Counted from the stretch's first letter, positions 33,001 through 44,519 are shown. The stretch: DNA of 64,000 bases from Blattamonas nauphoetae (GCA_033064195.1 JARBJD010000167.1:62001-126000), one strand, 5' to 3'. Numbers and translations are program-made. Notes: generated by a model from the sequence alone, not told the origin.

Positions 33001-34262
33001 CATGTGGAGGAACATTCTCGTTGGTTTGTTGATGAATTCTTCTTTCGTTTATACCAATTGTTGTTTTCGTGTTGGTCTTTCTATCTTATTTTCTTCTTTT
33101 GCTTCATCTCTTATCTCTCAGGCACCATCTTCCAAGTGATCTGCCTTGTCCTCATGCTGTTCCTCTGGGGCAAAGCCGCCCCGTGGAAGGTCGACCCAGC
33201 TGATCCTGCCTTCGACCGGACGAAGGATTGCTCGCTTCTCACCGCGCGGGATGAGATTGACTGCTCAGAAATCTTCTTCCCCAAAGGACTCTGCAGACAC
33301 TTCGCACTCGAGCCAAAAATTGCTGTATTCTCCAAGGAGCACTTTAGCTTTATATTCAACACTTTTATTTATCTACAAGGTGTGCAATGATATTTTTCTC
33401 TGAACATACGAGATCTCTCCCAATCATCTTTTTTTCGCTATTCTCTTGACTATCCCTCGATAACTGTCTCCTTTCGTTCTCTCACCCTTTCAGTGTTCAA
33501 TCTTCTTCCTTCGCGAAAGTGCTACAACGAAATTAACTTTTTCACTCAAATCACGCGTAACATCCCATTCCTTGTCATTCTTGGCCTGATTGCAGGACTC
33601 CAAGTCTGCATCATGCTCATTCCCGGCCTTCGCGACGCATTCTCAATTATTCCCCCAACACCTCTCCTCTGGGGATTCACCTTTGCATTCTCTCTCTGCA
33701 TCCTTCCAGTTCAATTTGTGGCCAGACTCATCAAGGTTTGGGTCGACATTTGGCATTTATTTTCTCTTCTTTTCTTGTTTTCTATTTATTTTCCTCCCAT
33801 TATCATCGCCAAACAACTCCAATTGAATCATTCCACCTCTCCTTCTCTCGCAGACCCCAGATCCTTTCCACGGTGAAATCGAGATTGTGAGTGATGCAGG
33901 TGTCCCTGCAGGTGTGTATGAGTTCGGAAAACCCGCACCAGCCGGTTGCCAGCTCACCATCCCAATGCCAAAGGATAAAGTATGTTCTGCCGTCGATATA
34001 TTGGGAATATTCTTGTGTTTTTTCTCTGTCTCCAATTTCATGTTCTCTTCCTTATTCTCTTTCTTAGTCAACCGATGCGTCCATTCTTCACGACAATGAG
34101 CATCTTGATCCCAGCCTTGTCGTGCGAACATCAGGAAAGAAACGCTGGATTAAACTCTCACATTCAGTCAAGGCCACGTCTCAGTTCAAGCGCGTGCGTG
34201 GCGGTGTTGGACCTGTCAAGAAGGACATTGAGATTGGCTTCCTTCTTCCAGAGAGTCAATAA
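30032..34262 (+). CDS. Plasma-membrane-type Ca2+-transporting P-type ATPase (P2B), 10 exons
   Basis: The pump exports Ca2+ (or loads it into vacuoles) at the cost of ATP. Exons that keep frame throughout are 30032-30088, 30142-30305, 30363-30562, 30661-31062, 31176-32033, 32124-33023, 33122-33379, 33494-33735, 33854-33979 and 34068-34262, giving about 1,133 aa. Visible motifs are MTGESD (actuator), VPEGLPLAV (M4 Ca2+ site), CSDKTGTLTQNRM (phosphorylated Asp), FTKGASE (ATP binding), VTGDGTNDAPAL (hinge), NLIMDTFAALALATE (M6) and VFNTF in M8. The last 60 residues are basic and aromatic (GKKRWIKLSHSVKATSQFKR), like the calmodulin-binding autoinhibitory tail of PMCA pumps. Introns are 53-118 nt. 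The exon 3/4 join lacks about eight residues usual after VLVVT, so a missed mini-exon is possible. The start fits the MTSSDNTPLLQ N-terminus. Confidence 0.93.
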
Positions 34263-34441
34263 ACCATTTTGTGGCTTTGATTTAAATCCTTCTCAGTTAG
34301 ACTCCCCTTGTGTGTTCTCTTATTCATTGTTTGACAATAAAGCGAGAGAAGAAACTTATTTCGATATCATCAGTACGAATGAAGGGCTCATCGAATTCTC
34401 TCTTTTGCTTGTAACTTTTCAGTTCCATCTTCATTTGGTGT

Positions 34442-37264
34442 ATGGAGCAAGGCGTTGTCGAAACTATTCCTCTCGGCGACGACCCCAACCTGAACCTTTA
34501 CGTTTATGAACTCATCGGAAAAGGGGGATTTGGACGAATACATCATTGTAAGTTCAAGGACCTTCACCTTGCTCTCAAGAGGGAACCAAAATCACAGAAG
34601 ATTGGATCACTGAAGAAAGAAATTGAGGTTCTCCGTGCCTGTCAAGGTTTTTTTCTCGTCGATTTCATTCGAGTCAACAGGAATGCCACATTTTCCCAAA
34701 GTATATCATTACGGGTCCCTTCCCGAAGATTATTTTGTGACTATGGAATTATTGGGAAGGAATCTGAGGTGTGCTCATCTTTCTATCACCATCTCTTCGC
34801 ATCTCATTTCAAAACGTCACATTACCTGCTAAATTGTGACTTCAACACATTTTCATCCACTACACTTAGCTCCCTCGTAAGAAAGCAGCCGAAGAACGTC
34901 TTCTCACCAGTTACTACTGCTTTGATTGGACTTCACAGTCTTGAAGCCATCGAACTCCTTCACAGCAAAGGATACCTTCACTATGATATTAAACCTGTCT
35001 GCATAATTTTCTCTTTCTGTCTATTTCCCTTTTGTGTCTCCATTTATTGCATATATTCTCGATTTCCCCCAACAATCATCGTTCATCACTTTTCCATATC
35101 CAGAGCAATTTAGTCATCGGTCGGAATTCGCGACGTAATTTCATCTACCTTATTGATTTTGGCCTTTCTCGCCGTTTCTTTCCTGTTGACGAACAAACCG
35201 AGCAGGGAACAAGAGGCTTCCGTGGCACTGCGCGATATGCCTCAATTTCAGCCCATTGTGGCCAGGTATGGTGACTGTCTCGCATGAATTCTTCCCTTTC
35301 CTTGCTGTCCATTAGGAACTTGGCAGAGTAGATGATCTCTGGAGCTGGTTCTATGTTTTGATTGATCTCAGCACCGGCAAGTTGCCATGGGCCGGAGACG
35401 TGGATAAGGTCTCGCTCCCATTTTTCTTTCTTTTTTCTAGAGTGTTATTGCGCGGAAAAAGCAACAATCGAAAAACCACTCATTGATCGTTGGGATGCCA
35501 AAGCAATATCGGAAAATTCTCGACTTACTCACATCTCTGACCTGCTACGATCAACCAAATTATTCTCTGTTTAAGCAGTGCCTCATTTCTGTTTTAGAAT
35601 CGAATTCATCATTGACGCAAGCCTCGTTTGATTGGAACCCGAACGAGAAGATCGATCCCTCGGCTTGGAACTTTCTTGACAACAGTGTGTCTCAACTCGC
35701 ACAAAAAAACATGAAAGAGCTGATCATTCAAGCACCCGAAGTGGAGGTCCAACAAATCACTCCACTCACACCTTCGCAATTCTCTCCACAGCAACCCAAC
35801 CAAACCACAATTCTCTTTGATGACATCACCGACCACATCCCTATTTTGAGTCCTGCACGAGTCTTCACTCCTCTCGACCAGCCAAACGTGCCTCAAATGA
35901 CTCCGACGCAACTCCGAGAAACTCTCGTCGATGTTCCCGTTGATTGTCAAGGCATTTTGGAGGAAGATTTGTCGACAGGATCTCAGCCCTTCCCCTGTCC
36001 TACTTCTCCATCGCAATCCGGATTCCGAACTCAGTTAGAACCAACCTCTCCCAATTTCACCCAATCTCCATCGACCCACAACATTCTCCATCGACTTTCC
36101 CGCAATTATTTGAATGTTGGAGACGAATCCCCCCTTTCTAGTTCTTATCCACGAATGGATAGTTCCCCGTTCTCGACCCGTCTCCTCGCTGGCACGCACC
36201 AAACGTCCATGCTCTCACTATTCCAACGGCAGCTCTCTGCCCAGTGCCTGTCGCCCATCAGCCCTGGTGACTTTAGCATCCTCGGAGGGGAACACTATTT
36301 TTCCATTGATCAAGTAGACAACGCAGAAGGAACCGACACTGCGTGTCCCACTGTTTTTATTGCCAACACTCCAACTGGCTTCTATTCTCGCATCTATGCT
36401 TTTCCTACTCAACCCACTGGTCCCATAGCACATGGAAGTCTCCATATAACTCACCATGATGAGTCGACACCAACCAACACAGAAACCGAGTCTGTCGACA
36501 TTCACGAGGAGGAACAACACAGCGCACTCACTTCGCCAAAAAACACGCCCATGTCACCGGCGATGCAAGTTGGAAATCCCCCGTTCTGCCTCTCGCCGCC
36601 CAAGATAGTCATTTCCAAACCACCAACTTTAAATATCTCCCACAACAGTCCCAGATCACCCGCTGAACTTTCCAACCCCTTCACCAATCCCCAGGAACCG
36701 ATATGTTCCCCGAACCCCACTCAAAGTTCCATAACAGCCGCTGCGCGCCGTCACACTCACACAAACTCCATTCCCTTCGAAATCCTCCCTGTATCTTCTC
36801 TCTACACGTATGTTGGCTCTCCAACGGCCACATCTATTACCACCTCTCATCAGCGCACGGCTTCTCAACCAGTATTCCCACAAACCAAAAAACAAATATT
36901 TCACAGGCCATCGCCCTCGAATCTGTCACAAGACCCAGATTCATCATCATTTCTCCTCCACAACGCAACCAATTGGCTTGGGACGCAACAATTTCCTTCT
37001 AGCTTGTCTTCAAACCACCCAATCTCCCCCGGAAGCACACCTCGTCTTCTCCGTCTGACTGATTCGAATCCCGTTCCGTTTTCGCAAGAACTTCCCCATG
37101 ATACGTTTATTGATTGTGATGTTGCTTTTGTTCATCATCCCTTAGCATCTCCCACCAAACTCCGCCATCCGACAACTGAGCTCTCCCCACCGGTGCCATT
37201 GCGTGACACCTCAACCGACAGCGTGAGAGGGATGGAAACAGAGTCTTGCTGTGTTATTCTTTGA
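34442..37264 (+). CDS. Tau-tubulin-kinase-like (CK1 superfamily) protein kinase with CaaX tail, 6 exons
   Basis: Exons 34442-34646, 34681-34768, 34870-34996, 35104-35265, 35316-35408 and 35441-37264 join in frame to about 832 aa. The kinase domain (residues ~15-280) has GKGGFGRIHHC, LALKREP, MELLGRNL, HYDIKPSNLVI, LIDFGLSRRF, FRGTARYASISAH and DDLWSWFYVLIDLSTGKLPW, the TTBK/CK1 pattern. The catalytic HRD is HYD, losing the arginine that usually contacts a phosphorylated activation loop; CK1 kinases need no loop phosphorylation, so activity is still likely. The rest is a long Ser/Pro/Thr-rich tail. The protein ends ESCCVIL, a CaaX box (CVIL, geranylgeranyl type) after another cysteine, which predicts membrane attachment. 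Two introns are only 34 and 32 nt. It begins 179 bp after the ATPase gene. Confidence 0.9.
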
Positions 37265-37472
37265 ATTTTTAACCATTTTTCGTGCAGTAATCCCACAGGT
37301 CTATCCATCAGCGATCCTTCATTTTGAGTTGAACATTCTGTTCTTCTGTTGATTGTGTTCTCCATGTTTTTTCAAATGAAGGTGAATTCCCACGTTATGG
37401 AGACACTTTGAGTTTGTCCAACGGCTTGACAAACAACTATGGAAAGATCGGATGATTGTGAGAAAAAAGAGA

Positions 37473-40418
37473 TTATTGCCTCAAAATCCACTCCTCCACC
37501 AACTTTCCTTGTTTCTCCCAGAAGCTCGTGTTGGTATCAATTGCTTCTCTGACCTTCTTCGATGTGATGGGCGGGAGAGTGTCTTTTCGTTCAGTGAGGA
37601 ACTGCTCAGTCAACTCCCTCAACTCGTTCTTCCTTTCCTCCGTCCCACTCACAACAACGTTCGCCGCAGAATAATTCAGCACAAACGAAACCAAATTGCC
37701 TCCCAGACGAGGTCGAAGCTGATCCCAAATTGATCCTCTGTCCTTCACGATCAATCTCCACAATTCCGTCCCGAAACCAATTGAGGAGAGACCAGCCAGC
37801 GCAGCAGCAGCGAGATGCAGTTCCATTCTTCTCACGCCGATTGACTCATTGTTGGAGAGGCAGAGAAGAAGTCGGTTTTCAGCGATTGCCACATGAGGAA
37901 CAGCGATGAATGCGCGGAGGGCCGTTCGCTGGTCAGCAGGAAGGAGGGCAGGAGAGATGGAGTGAGCAATGGCATGCAGACACACCAAACGATCCACCTC
38001 CTTCAGCGACAGCTCGCCTTCGCTGGATGAGACACGAGCGGCTGTGTTGAACACGATCGAGCGGAGGTTGGACGGGATTGTCAGAAGGGCGTTGCAGAGT
38101 TTGGTGTCGTCGTCGATTCGCCCTGACTGCTTTCTTTGCTGTGCTGTGGGTTCAGGAGCACCGAGTTGGATCCGAGAGACTTCGGAGTTTGTTTTGTTGT
38201 AGTTGAGGGAGTGGAGAGGGGAGACGTGTGGAAGGAGGACAGTGTCGAAGATTGAGTGGAGTGCTGTGATTGTTTGTTCGTGTCCTGCCGATACAATAAA
38301 CGGAACAACGAAACAGCGAAGATTGATTTCCTTCTGATTCGTGCTCTTATCGCTGGAGAAGAGAGGGAACACACTGGCAGCATCAGACGGGAGCGGATAA
38401 ACTCCAAGTTTGGTTGCGAGTGGGACGAAGAACGAGTCTGTCCATTTTCCATACTTCGCTCGGAGTTCCATCATTCTCGTCTTGTCCATTTGACCCTCGC
38501 CCTCCCAGATTCGTCTGAAGATCCATCCAACATTCGCCCACAGGTCGTTGAGCACATTCACCTCCTCTTCAGCTCTGAATGCCGTGTCGACAAACGAGAG
38601 GAAATCAGGAAATGACACGATTTCGCCTTCGGAGCTCTGGGCGATGGAGAACATGTCAGATTGCAAGCCGAGTCTGTCGGAGAGAGGAAGGGCGTGTGGG
38701 TTGTGGGCGAGTGTGGATTGGAGCTGGGAAAGAGAGGCTGCGTCGTACAGGACTCGATAAAACCCGCTCTGCCCGAAGTTCACTTTCACCCATTCTATCT
38801 TCTCAGAATCTGATAAGTCGAGAGTGAGTGTTCGCGTGGTCATCAGATGTGTTTGGAGAGAGACCTCTGTCTTGTCTGAGTATTTCACGCCAATTCGGAG
38901 AGGAATCTGCCACAGGGAGTCGTCAGCGAGCGATTCAACATCAGCGTTGTTGAGATTGGCTCGACAGAATCTCTTCTGACTCAGATGCAGCTTTCCCCCC
39001 TCCCTCTTCACAATCACGAGAGGATGTCCTGCCTGCTTGACCCATCCCTGCATCACCGTCTTCACATCAATCTTTCCGCCTGTCCCTTTTGTGAATCCAT
39101 TCCACAAATCATCCGCTGTGCTGTTGGCATACTCCAATTCGGTCAAATACGAACCCAATCCCGTCCTGAACGCCTCGCCGCCGATGAACTCGTTCAGCAT
39201 AAGCAGCACCGACGAGCTCTTTTTGTAGGAAATCGTGTCGAAGATGTCGTCGGTGTCTTGGACGCGGAATATGGGGACGTGGATGGGGTGGGTGGAGTCT
39301 TTGCTGTCGACGGCGAAGGCGACGGCTTGGGAGTCGATTTGGAAGTCGTCCCAAAGGTTCCAATCGGGAAAGAGGTCGTTGTTCACCAGATCAGCGAGGA
39401 AAGTGGCAAAACCCTCGTTGAGCCACAGTTCGTCCCACCACGTCATCGTTACGAGATTTCCCGCCCATTGGTGGACTAGTTCGTGGGTGACTGTTCGAGC
39501 AATCTGTTTCATGGCACTTGTGGAGGAATTGGCTTCGTCAGCAAGCAATGCTACTTCACGGAAGGTGATCAACCCCCAGTTTTCCATTGCGCCGGCTGAG
39601 AAGTCTGTAACGCACAATAAATCCATTTTGGGAAGGGGAATGGGAATTCCAGTGTACTTGGTGAGATATTCAATGGCATTGACTGCCGTTCTGAGTGCAA
39701 ACGATGCGTTCTGTTTCTGACCTGGCATTGTGTACACATTAACCGCAAACTTCCCGTCATAGCAAGATCCTGAAATATACTCAAAATCCCCAACTGCCCA
39801 AGCGACCAAATATGTCGACATTTTTGGAGTTGTCTGAAAAACTGTAAGTGTCGATTTGTCATCAACGATGGTTGAGGACTTGACGGGCATGTTGGAGAGA
39901 GCAATCTTGTCCTTTGGATGCAGAATGCTGATGTTAAAGATCGCCTTGGCATCTGGTTGGTCCACACAGGGGAAACTTGCGCGAGCATAGAAGGGTTCGA
40001 ATTGTGTGAGACACAGACGGAAGGGTGTACCGTCAAGATGATGGCCGGTGGAATCATAGTGTCCAAGAAGATCCTTCGAGAATGTGTGGTGGAATTCAAT
40101 GTGGAGAACAGCATCTTTACTGATTGGGAGAGGTTCGGAGAATGTGAAGGTTGTCTGCATTGTTTCTTTATTGTGGTTGATCGTCGGGATTGGATTGGAG
40201 ATAGATGGCTTCACAAGGGACACCTTGTTCAAGGTTAGGTCCTTTCCGTTCAAAATAAGACAATTTGTGGCCTTGTTCACATCAAAATGATAATCGAGTT
40301 CTCCCTTCACCAATTCTGGGTTTTCTGAACCATCTGCAAGTGATTGAACATCAATCTTCAGATCATATTGAATTGGAAGGATTTCATCGAATGTAATGCT
40401 TTCTCTGATTTGTGTCAT
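37473..40418 (-). CDS. M1-family zinc aminopeptidase (puromycin-sensitive type)
   Basis: The 981-residue single-exon protein removes N-terminal amino acids from peptides. It has the substrate exopeptidase motif GAMENWGLITF and the zinc site HELVHQWAGN followed after 18 residues by NEGFATF, giving the HEXXH-(18)-E ligands. The N-terminal beta domain (ILPIQYDLKIDVQSL, FEPFYARASFPCVDQPDAKA) and the ERAP1-like helical C-terminal domain are both complete. No signal peptide or transmembrane anchor is visible, so a cytosolic role in peptide turnover downstream of the proteasome is likely. It is convergent with the kinase gene (208 bp between stops). Stop is TAA. The ATG at 40416-40418 begins MTQIRESITFDEILP, normal for the family. 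Confidence 0.95.
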   Translation of the reverse strand: MTQIRESITFDEILPIQYDLKIDVQSLADGSENPELVKGELDYHFDVNKATNCLILNGKDLTLNKVSLVKPSISNPIPTINHNKETMQTTFTFSEPLPISKDAVLHIEFHHTFSKDLLGHYDSTGHHLDGTPFRLCLTQFEPFYARASFPCVDQPDAKAIFNISILHPKDKIALSNMPVKSSTIVDDKSTLTVFQTTPKMSTYLVAWAVGDFEYISGSCYDGKFAVNVYTMPGQKQNASFALRTAVNAIEYLTKYTGIPIPLPKMDLLCVTDFSAGAMENWGLITFREVALLADEANSSTSAMKQIARTVTHELVHQWAGNLVTMTWWDELWLNEGFATFLADLVNNDLFPDWNLWDDFQIDSQAVAFAVDSKDSTHPIHVPIFRVQDTDDIFDTISYKKSSSVLLMLNEFIGGEAFRTGLGSYLTELEYANSTADDLWNGFTKGTGGKIDVKTVMQGWVKQAGHPLVIVKREGGKLHLSQKRFCRANLNNADVESLADDSLWQIPLRIGVKYSDKTEVSLQTHLMTTRTLTLDLSDSEKIEWVKVNFGQSGFYRVLYDAASLSQLQSTLAHNPHALPLSDRLGLQSDMFSIAQSSEGEIVSFPDFLSFVDTAFRAEEEVNVLNDLWANVGWIFRRIWEGEGQMDKTRMMELRAKYGKWTDSFFVPLATKLGVYPLPSDAASVFPLFSSDKSTNQKEINLRCFVVPFIVSAGHEQTITALHSIFDTVLLPHVSPLHSLNYNKTNSEVSRIQLGAPEPTAQQRKQSGRIDDDTKLCNALLTIPSNLRSIVFNTAARVSSSEGELSLKEVDRLVCLHAIAHSISPALLPADQRTALRAFIAVPHVAIAENRLLLCLSNNESIGVRRMELHLAAAALAGLSSIGFGTELWRLIVKDRGSIWDQLRPRLGGNLVSFVLNYSAANVVVSGTEERKNELRELTEQFLTERKDTLPPITSKKVREAIDTNTSFWEKQGKLVEEWILRQ

Positions 40419-40666
40419 CTGAGCGAAATCAAAGAAAAACTAAAGGGCGAATCATCATTTCTGACTTTCTAGCCACTCTGTTCATTACAAGTCGAACAAT
40501 GCTGTTCATTCACGTTATCTCTGAAAAATAAGAAACAAAATTGACACTGAAGTCTGCGACCTCAAAAGAAAAACAGCAGAAAATGAAGAGCAAAACTAAG
40601 CTATCATCTCTCACCTACCATCCCCCTCCCCGCGACCCTGTTGGATGAGCAGCAGCCATGTACGGA

Positions 40667-42130
40667 TTAGTGCACAAAGGATTCCCCGCACTGGTGGCAT
40701 TTGAGTTCGAAATTCCCCTCCGCCCCTCCCCCACCCCCGCCATAACCTCTGCTTCCCCCAGCATCGGAGAACCGTCCTGTGGAAGACCCGAACCCACCTC
40801 CGCCACTCATTGTTGACCGGCTGTGATAATTGGAGGACCCTTGGAAGTCTGACGGGGTGATTGTCGATCGGAAGCCAGATGTGGTGCTCTTCGTTGGGAC
40901 TCGGTTGGTTGAGCGTGGAAGTGGTCCACGGGCTGAGGTTCCAGTCGATCTTGCTTTTGATTTGGCCGAAACCGTCGATCGAGGAACAGCTGCCGGACTC
41001 GACCCAGAAGAGGTTTTTGCGGGCGCCCGAGAGCCAGTAGACCGAACAGCAGCCGGTGATAATCGTGGGCCACCACTGCCTCCTCCAGTTGCTCTTGCTT
41101 GATAGCCAGTGTTCCTTGACACGCTCGAAGTCCCATAACCGCTGCTTCCCCCATAACTGGAGCCTCCTCCTCGAGATTGCTCATATCGACGGGCTTCGCG
41201 GATGGCAGTGATGAATTCTTGATGTTCCTGACGCCATTTTGAAGGTGGGGGACGTGTCGATGCGCCTCGCGTTGGTCGGGACAGCATCCCACCTGGGATG
41301 TCCGCTGTTCGCTGTTTTGTTGCGTTGAATACTCTGTGAACGCGAAGATCGAGATTGAAGCAGAGAAGAAGGGAGATGGATGATGGAGAGAGAAGAATGA
41401 GGAGAACGAGTAAATGAATCGAAGGAATTGAACTAAATCTTCGAAAAACGTCACTCATCTATGTTTTGTCTTTCTGAGTGACCCATTTCAAATACCGTCG
41501 AGGTTTCTTTGCATTCACCTTTCGACAAATTTGTTGATGCTTTCCAATTCGATCTGGCGCAAAGTTTCGACCACACACTGCACAAGGAACTAGTCCAGTT
41601 GGTGTGGGTCCAGCCCCCATCATATCACCTCCTCCACCACCACCTCGACGAATGGGGAGATCATCTCCACCTTTTTTAGGTTTTGGGTTAAGAGACATTC
41701 CCACTGGAAAAGAAAGATTAAAGAAAAGAAGATGGGTAATGAGAGAATGGATGATACACACTTGATTGGAGGCGACGAGCTTCTGCTTTCGCAGCTGGAC
41801 ATTTCTTGATATGTGAATCCATATCGCATCTTGGATCAGAAAATGGTTTGAATGCAAATGAAAGAGATGAGGAGAGAAATAAAAGAAGGTGAATGTTGGG
41901 AAGCTCGACGATTGTGTGGATAACCTCGTCGAGTTGAAAATGAACGTGGAGAAGTCAAAATGGACAATAAAGTTCGTGGTCTCATACCGCCGTACGTCTT
42001 GATCGCAATATCTGCACGGTATTTCGAGAAACTTGTTTTTGTCTTCACATTGTTTCTGATGAATTGGTAGAGACGTTTTGAAGAACATTTTCCCACATAT
42101 GGGGCAGGGAATAGCTCGAGGAGGTGGCAT
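40667..42130 (-). CDS. ZC2HC1-type (C2HC zinc finger) protein, 4 exons
   Basis: Exons on the minus strand are 41988-42130, 41762-41829, 41496-41703 and 40667-41333; they join in frame to about 361 aa. Zinc-finger motifs are IPCPICGKMFFKTSLPIHQK, then CRYCDQDVRRCDMDSHIKKC (formed across intron 1) and VPCAVCGRNFAPDRIGKHQQIC. Then come VFNATKQRTADI and KWRQEHQEFITAIREARRYE, both characteristic of ZC2HC1 proteins, which are found in flagellate eukaryotes. The remainder is Ser/Gly/Arg-rich low complexity and ends near ELKCHQCGESFVH, half of a final zinc motif, so a further exon may be missed at the 3' end. Introns are 158, 58 and 162 nt. The exact role is unknown. Confidence 0.88.
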
Positions 42131-42368
42131 ACTTAGAAAAGAAGAACATAAAAGGAGAGAAATATCTCACACCAAGCTGTTTGATGGGTGAAAAAGCAAA
42201 TTATGTTGTGATCGACAGATGTTGGAGTTTTCGAAGAAAAGGATGAACAAAAGTATGCGACTACATGAAACATAATCTAAAAGAATTAATAAAAAGTGGG
42301 TGAAATGACAGAGAACAAGATAGAACCCTCCCAAGCGAACATATAGTTGGGACAATTCTTTCTCCTCC

Positions 42369-44519
42369 TCATTCGACCTCATTCTCCTCCAAACGAGGAC
42401 CATCATCTTCACTGACCTCGTCATAGTCGTCCTCGTTGACATCAGACAGCGAGTCGGGGTCGTCCAGCCCTTTATCCGAATCCGGATCCTCGTTGTCGTT
42501 GTCGACTGCTTCGCTGTTCTTGTTCGAGTCGATTGTGAGACGAGGAGAGTTGGAATCTTTTCCTTCCACGACGTCTTCTTCGTCATTGTTGCATTGCGAG
42601 ATCGAGACATTTGAGGGTTGCGGCTCGTCAGACGATGGGAGAGGGGCAGATAAGGGTTTTTCCGGATGGATGGTTGGAGATGAGGGCTCGAGAACTGGAT
42701 GGGTCACCGGTGTCCGAGGATCTTCGTCGATTGGAGGGGTGGACGATGTTGGTTGGATCGTCGGGGCAATTCCTTGTTCCGAAGAGTTCTGTTCCGGTTG
42801 CTCTTCAGAGGATGGCGGGAGAACAGATTGAGGGTCGGAACAAACTGCTTCCTCGTCCACTTTTGGTTCTGCTGTTTCCGCATTTTCTTCCTCGCTTTTC
42901 AGAACTTGGCTTGGAACCTGTTCGTCTTCTGCTGTCTGGACAGACATTTCCAGCTCCTTCTTCGCTCTCTCCTCCGCCTCACTTCGCAGATATCGGAATC
43001 GCATGGGAACGAGGCAGGCTGTCGACACGACGAGGAAGATTAGCGTGATTGCGGTAAACCAGCCCGCTCCAGTTGCTGAGAACAACAACGGGACAATGAA
43101 ATAAGCGACATTGTACCACGCTGCGTTCAGTCCACCCGAAATTGACTCCGATGTTGGGAATGTGATCTCGGCGCCGCCTTCAAAATAGACAGGATAAGGG
43201 GCACCGACGATCACGCCAAACAAAATAATGATGAACGAGAAGAGCCAGGTGGGGAGGTTGAGGAGCGGAGTTGCGTTGGAGCCGAGAGGGAGGGAGAACA
43301 GGAGGACGATGCAGACGATGATGCCGAGGACGAATTCGATCATCAGGAGTGCTTTGTCGCGCTTGCGGAAGAGAGGAGTCGTTGATAGCCAAGTTGTCAG
43401 GAGAGCACCAACGATTGACCCAAAAAAGTGTCCGCTGGCGATAAACCCACCGACCCTCTCAGTTTGCTGACGAAGAACGAAAAAGTAGACAATGTTGGCA
43501 CCCCAGCTCTGCGTAGTGCCCGATTGGAACCCTCCCAACGCTGAGAGGAGCATGAACTGGACGTTTCCGAGGACTTTGAGTGAATTCTTGAAGACGAGCA
43601 GAGCGGCTTTCAGGCGGTCTTTGAAAGAGGGGTCAGGAGGTTGGTATGCTTCGGCTTCCTCTCCGACAAGGTTGTTTTCTTCGATATACTTCTGTTTGCG
43701 AATTTCACGATCAACCCTAATTTTTTCCTGCTTCTCGTTCTGTAGCTCGACTTGGGCAAGAGTTGGGGGCGTAGGAGGCGCAGCAGGGAAGTACACAAGA
43801 ATCAAGACCAGGCAGAGTACCTGCAGTCCAAAAGTGCCATATAGAATGATGGGGACATCGTCGGCCTTACTGACCAATAGCGGCATCACCACAAAAGAAA
43901 GAGATAAGCCAAGTGGACTGATTTGTGAAGCTATCATCGCTGCGTACGGGCGCTCGTTGGGCGGGAACCACAGACCGGCCATTTTTGAAGGGCAGGAATA
44001 CACGAAGGAGGATCCGAGAGAGTTGAACATTTGGGCGACGAGCAAAAAAGGAAAAGCATGTTTGCGAAGGCCAGGAACCCAGGTGGGGAAGAGACGGAGG
44101 GTACACTGGATTACAAGGGCGATTCCCGAGATGACAGTCATCTGACGGAAATTATCGCTCCATGCTTCAAAGAAAAACATGACGAACATCGCGAACACAA
44201 AAAATAAAGCACCTGAAAATATGAAAGGGAGAAGGGATGAAAAGATGAATTTATTGGATGAAGAAAAACCGATTGACAAGACAAGATTCTGGCGTTCCAT
44301 AGTCATGTTGCCTCCGACATAATACTGCTCGATAGATTGCGGAAGAGAGCACAGGAGCAGCACCTCCACCGATTGGAGGAAGTTGTTGAGGCAGAAAAGG
44401 AAGAGGCAGTACCATCTTCTTTTGTACAGTTTGATTGTTTGAGATGGATTTTTTGGAACTTGAGAAATAGTGGGGATATCAGGGGGGATGTCTGGAGTTT
44501 GCGAAATGCCTTCAATCAT
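42369..44519 (-). CDS. Major facilitator superfamily transporter, FLVCR/SLC49-like
   Basis: About twelve hydrophobic segments are present, starting YKRRWYCLFLFCLNNFLQSV and including FLLVAQMFNSLGSSFVYSCP, WFPPNERPYAAMIASQISPL and IASGHFFGSIVGALLTTWLS. The WFPPNER motif and first-helix pattern resemble the FLVCR/SLC49 branch, whose animal members carry heme, choline or ethanolamine; the substrate here is not predictable. The long central loop is charged (KQEKIRVDREIRKQKYIEEN) and the C-terminus is a 170-residue acidic tail. A likely 57-nt intron (44213-44269), in frame and without stops, lies between VLSIG and ALFFVFAMF, so the mature protein would be 697 rather than 716 aa. Stop is TGA. Confidence 0.88.
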   Translation of the reverse strand: MIEGISQTPDIPPDIPTISQVPKNPSQTIKLYKRRWYCLFLFCLNNFLQSVEVLLLCSLPQSIEQYYVGGNMTMERQNLVLSIGFSSSNKFIFSSLLPFIFSGALFFVFAMFVMFFFEAWSDNFRQMTVISGIALVIQCTLRLFPTWVPGLRKHAFPFLLVAQMFNSLGSSFVYSCPSKMAGLWFPPNERPYAAMIASQISPLGLSLSFVVMPLLVSKADDVPIILYGTFGLQVLCLVLILVYFPAAPPTPPTLAQVELQNEKQEKIRVDREIRKQKYIEENNLVGEEAEAYQPPDPSFKDRLKAALLVFKNSLKVLGNVQFMLLSALGGFQSGTTQSWGANIVYFFVLRQQTERVGGFIASGHFFGSIVGALLTTWLSTTPLFRKRDKALLMIEFVLGIIVCIVLLFSLPLGSNATPLLNLPTWLFSFIIILFGVIVGAPYPVYFEGGAEITFPTSESISGGLNAAWYNVAYFIVPLLFSATGAGWFTAITLIFLVVSTACLVPMRFRYLRSEAEERAKKELEMSVQTAEDEQVPSQVLKSEEENAETAEPKVDEEAVCSDPQSVLPPSSEEQPEQNSSEQGIAPTIQPTSSTPPIDEDPRTPVTHPVLEPSSPTIHPEKPLSAPLPSSDEPQPSNVSISQCNNDEEDVVEGKDSNSPRLTIDSNKNSEAVDNDNEDPDSDKGLDDPDSLSDVNEDDYDEVSEDDGPRLEENEVE
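44213..44269 (-). other. Likely in-frame intron in MFS transporter gene
   Basis: The minus strand reads GTTTTTCTTCATCC at the donor and CCCTTTCATATTTTCAG at the acceptor. It is 57 nt, a multiple of three, with no stop. It is AT- and pyrimidine-rich compared with the exons. Confidence 0.65.
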
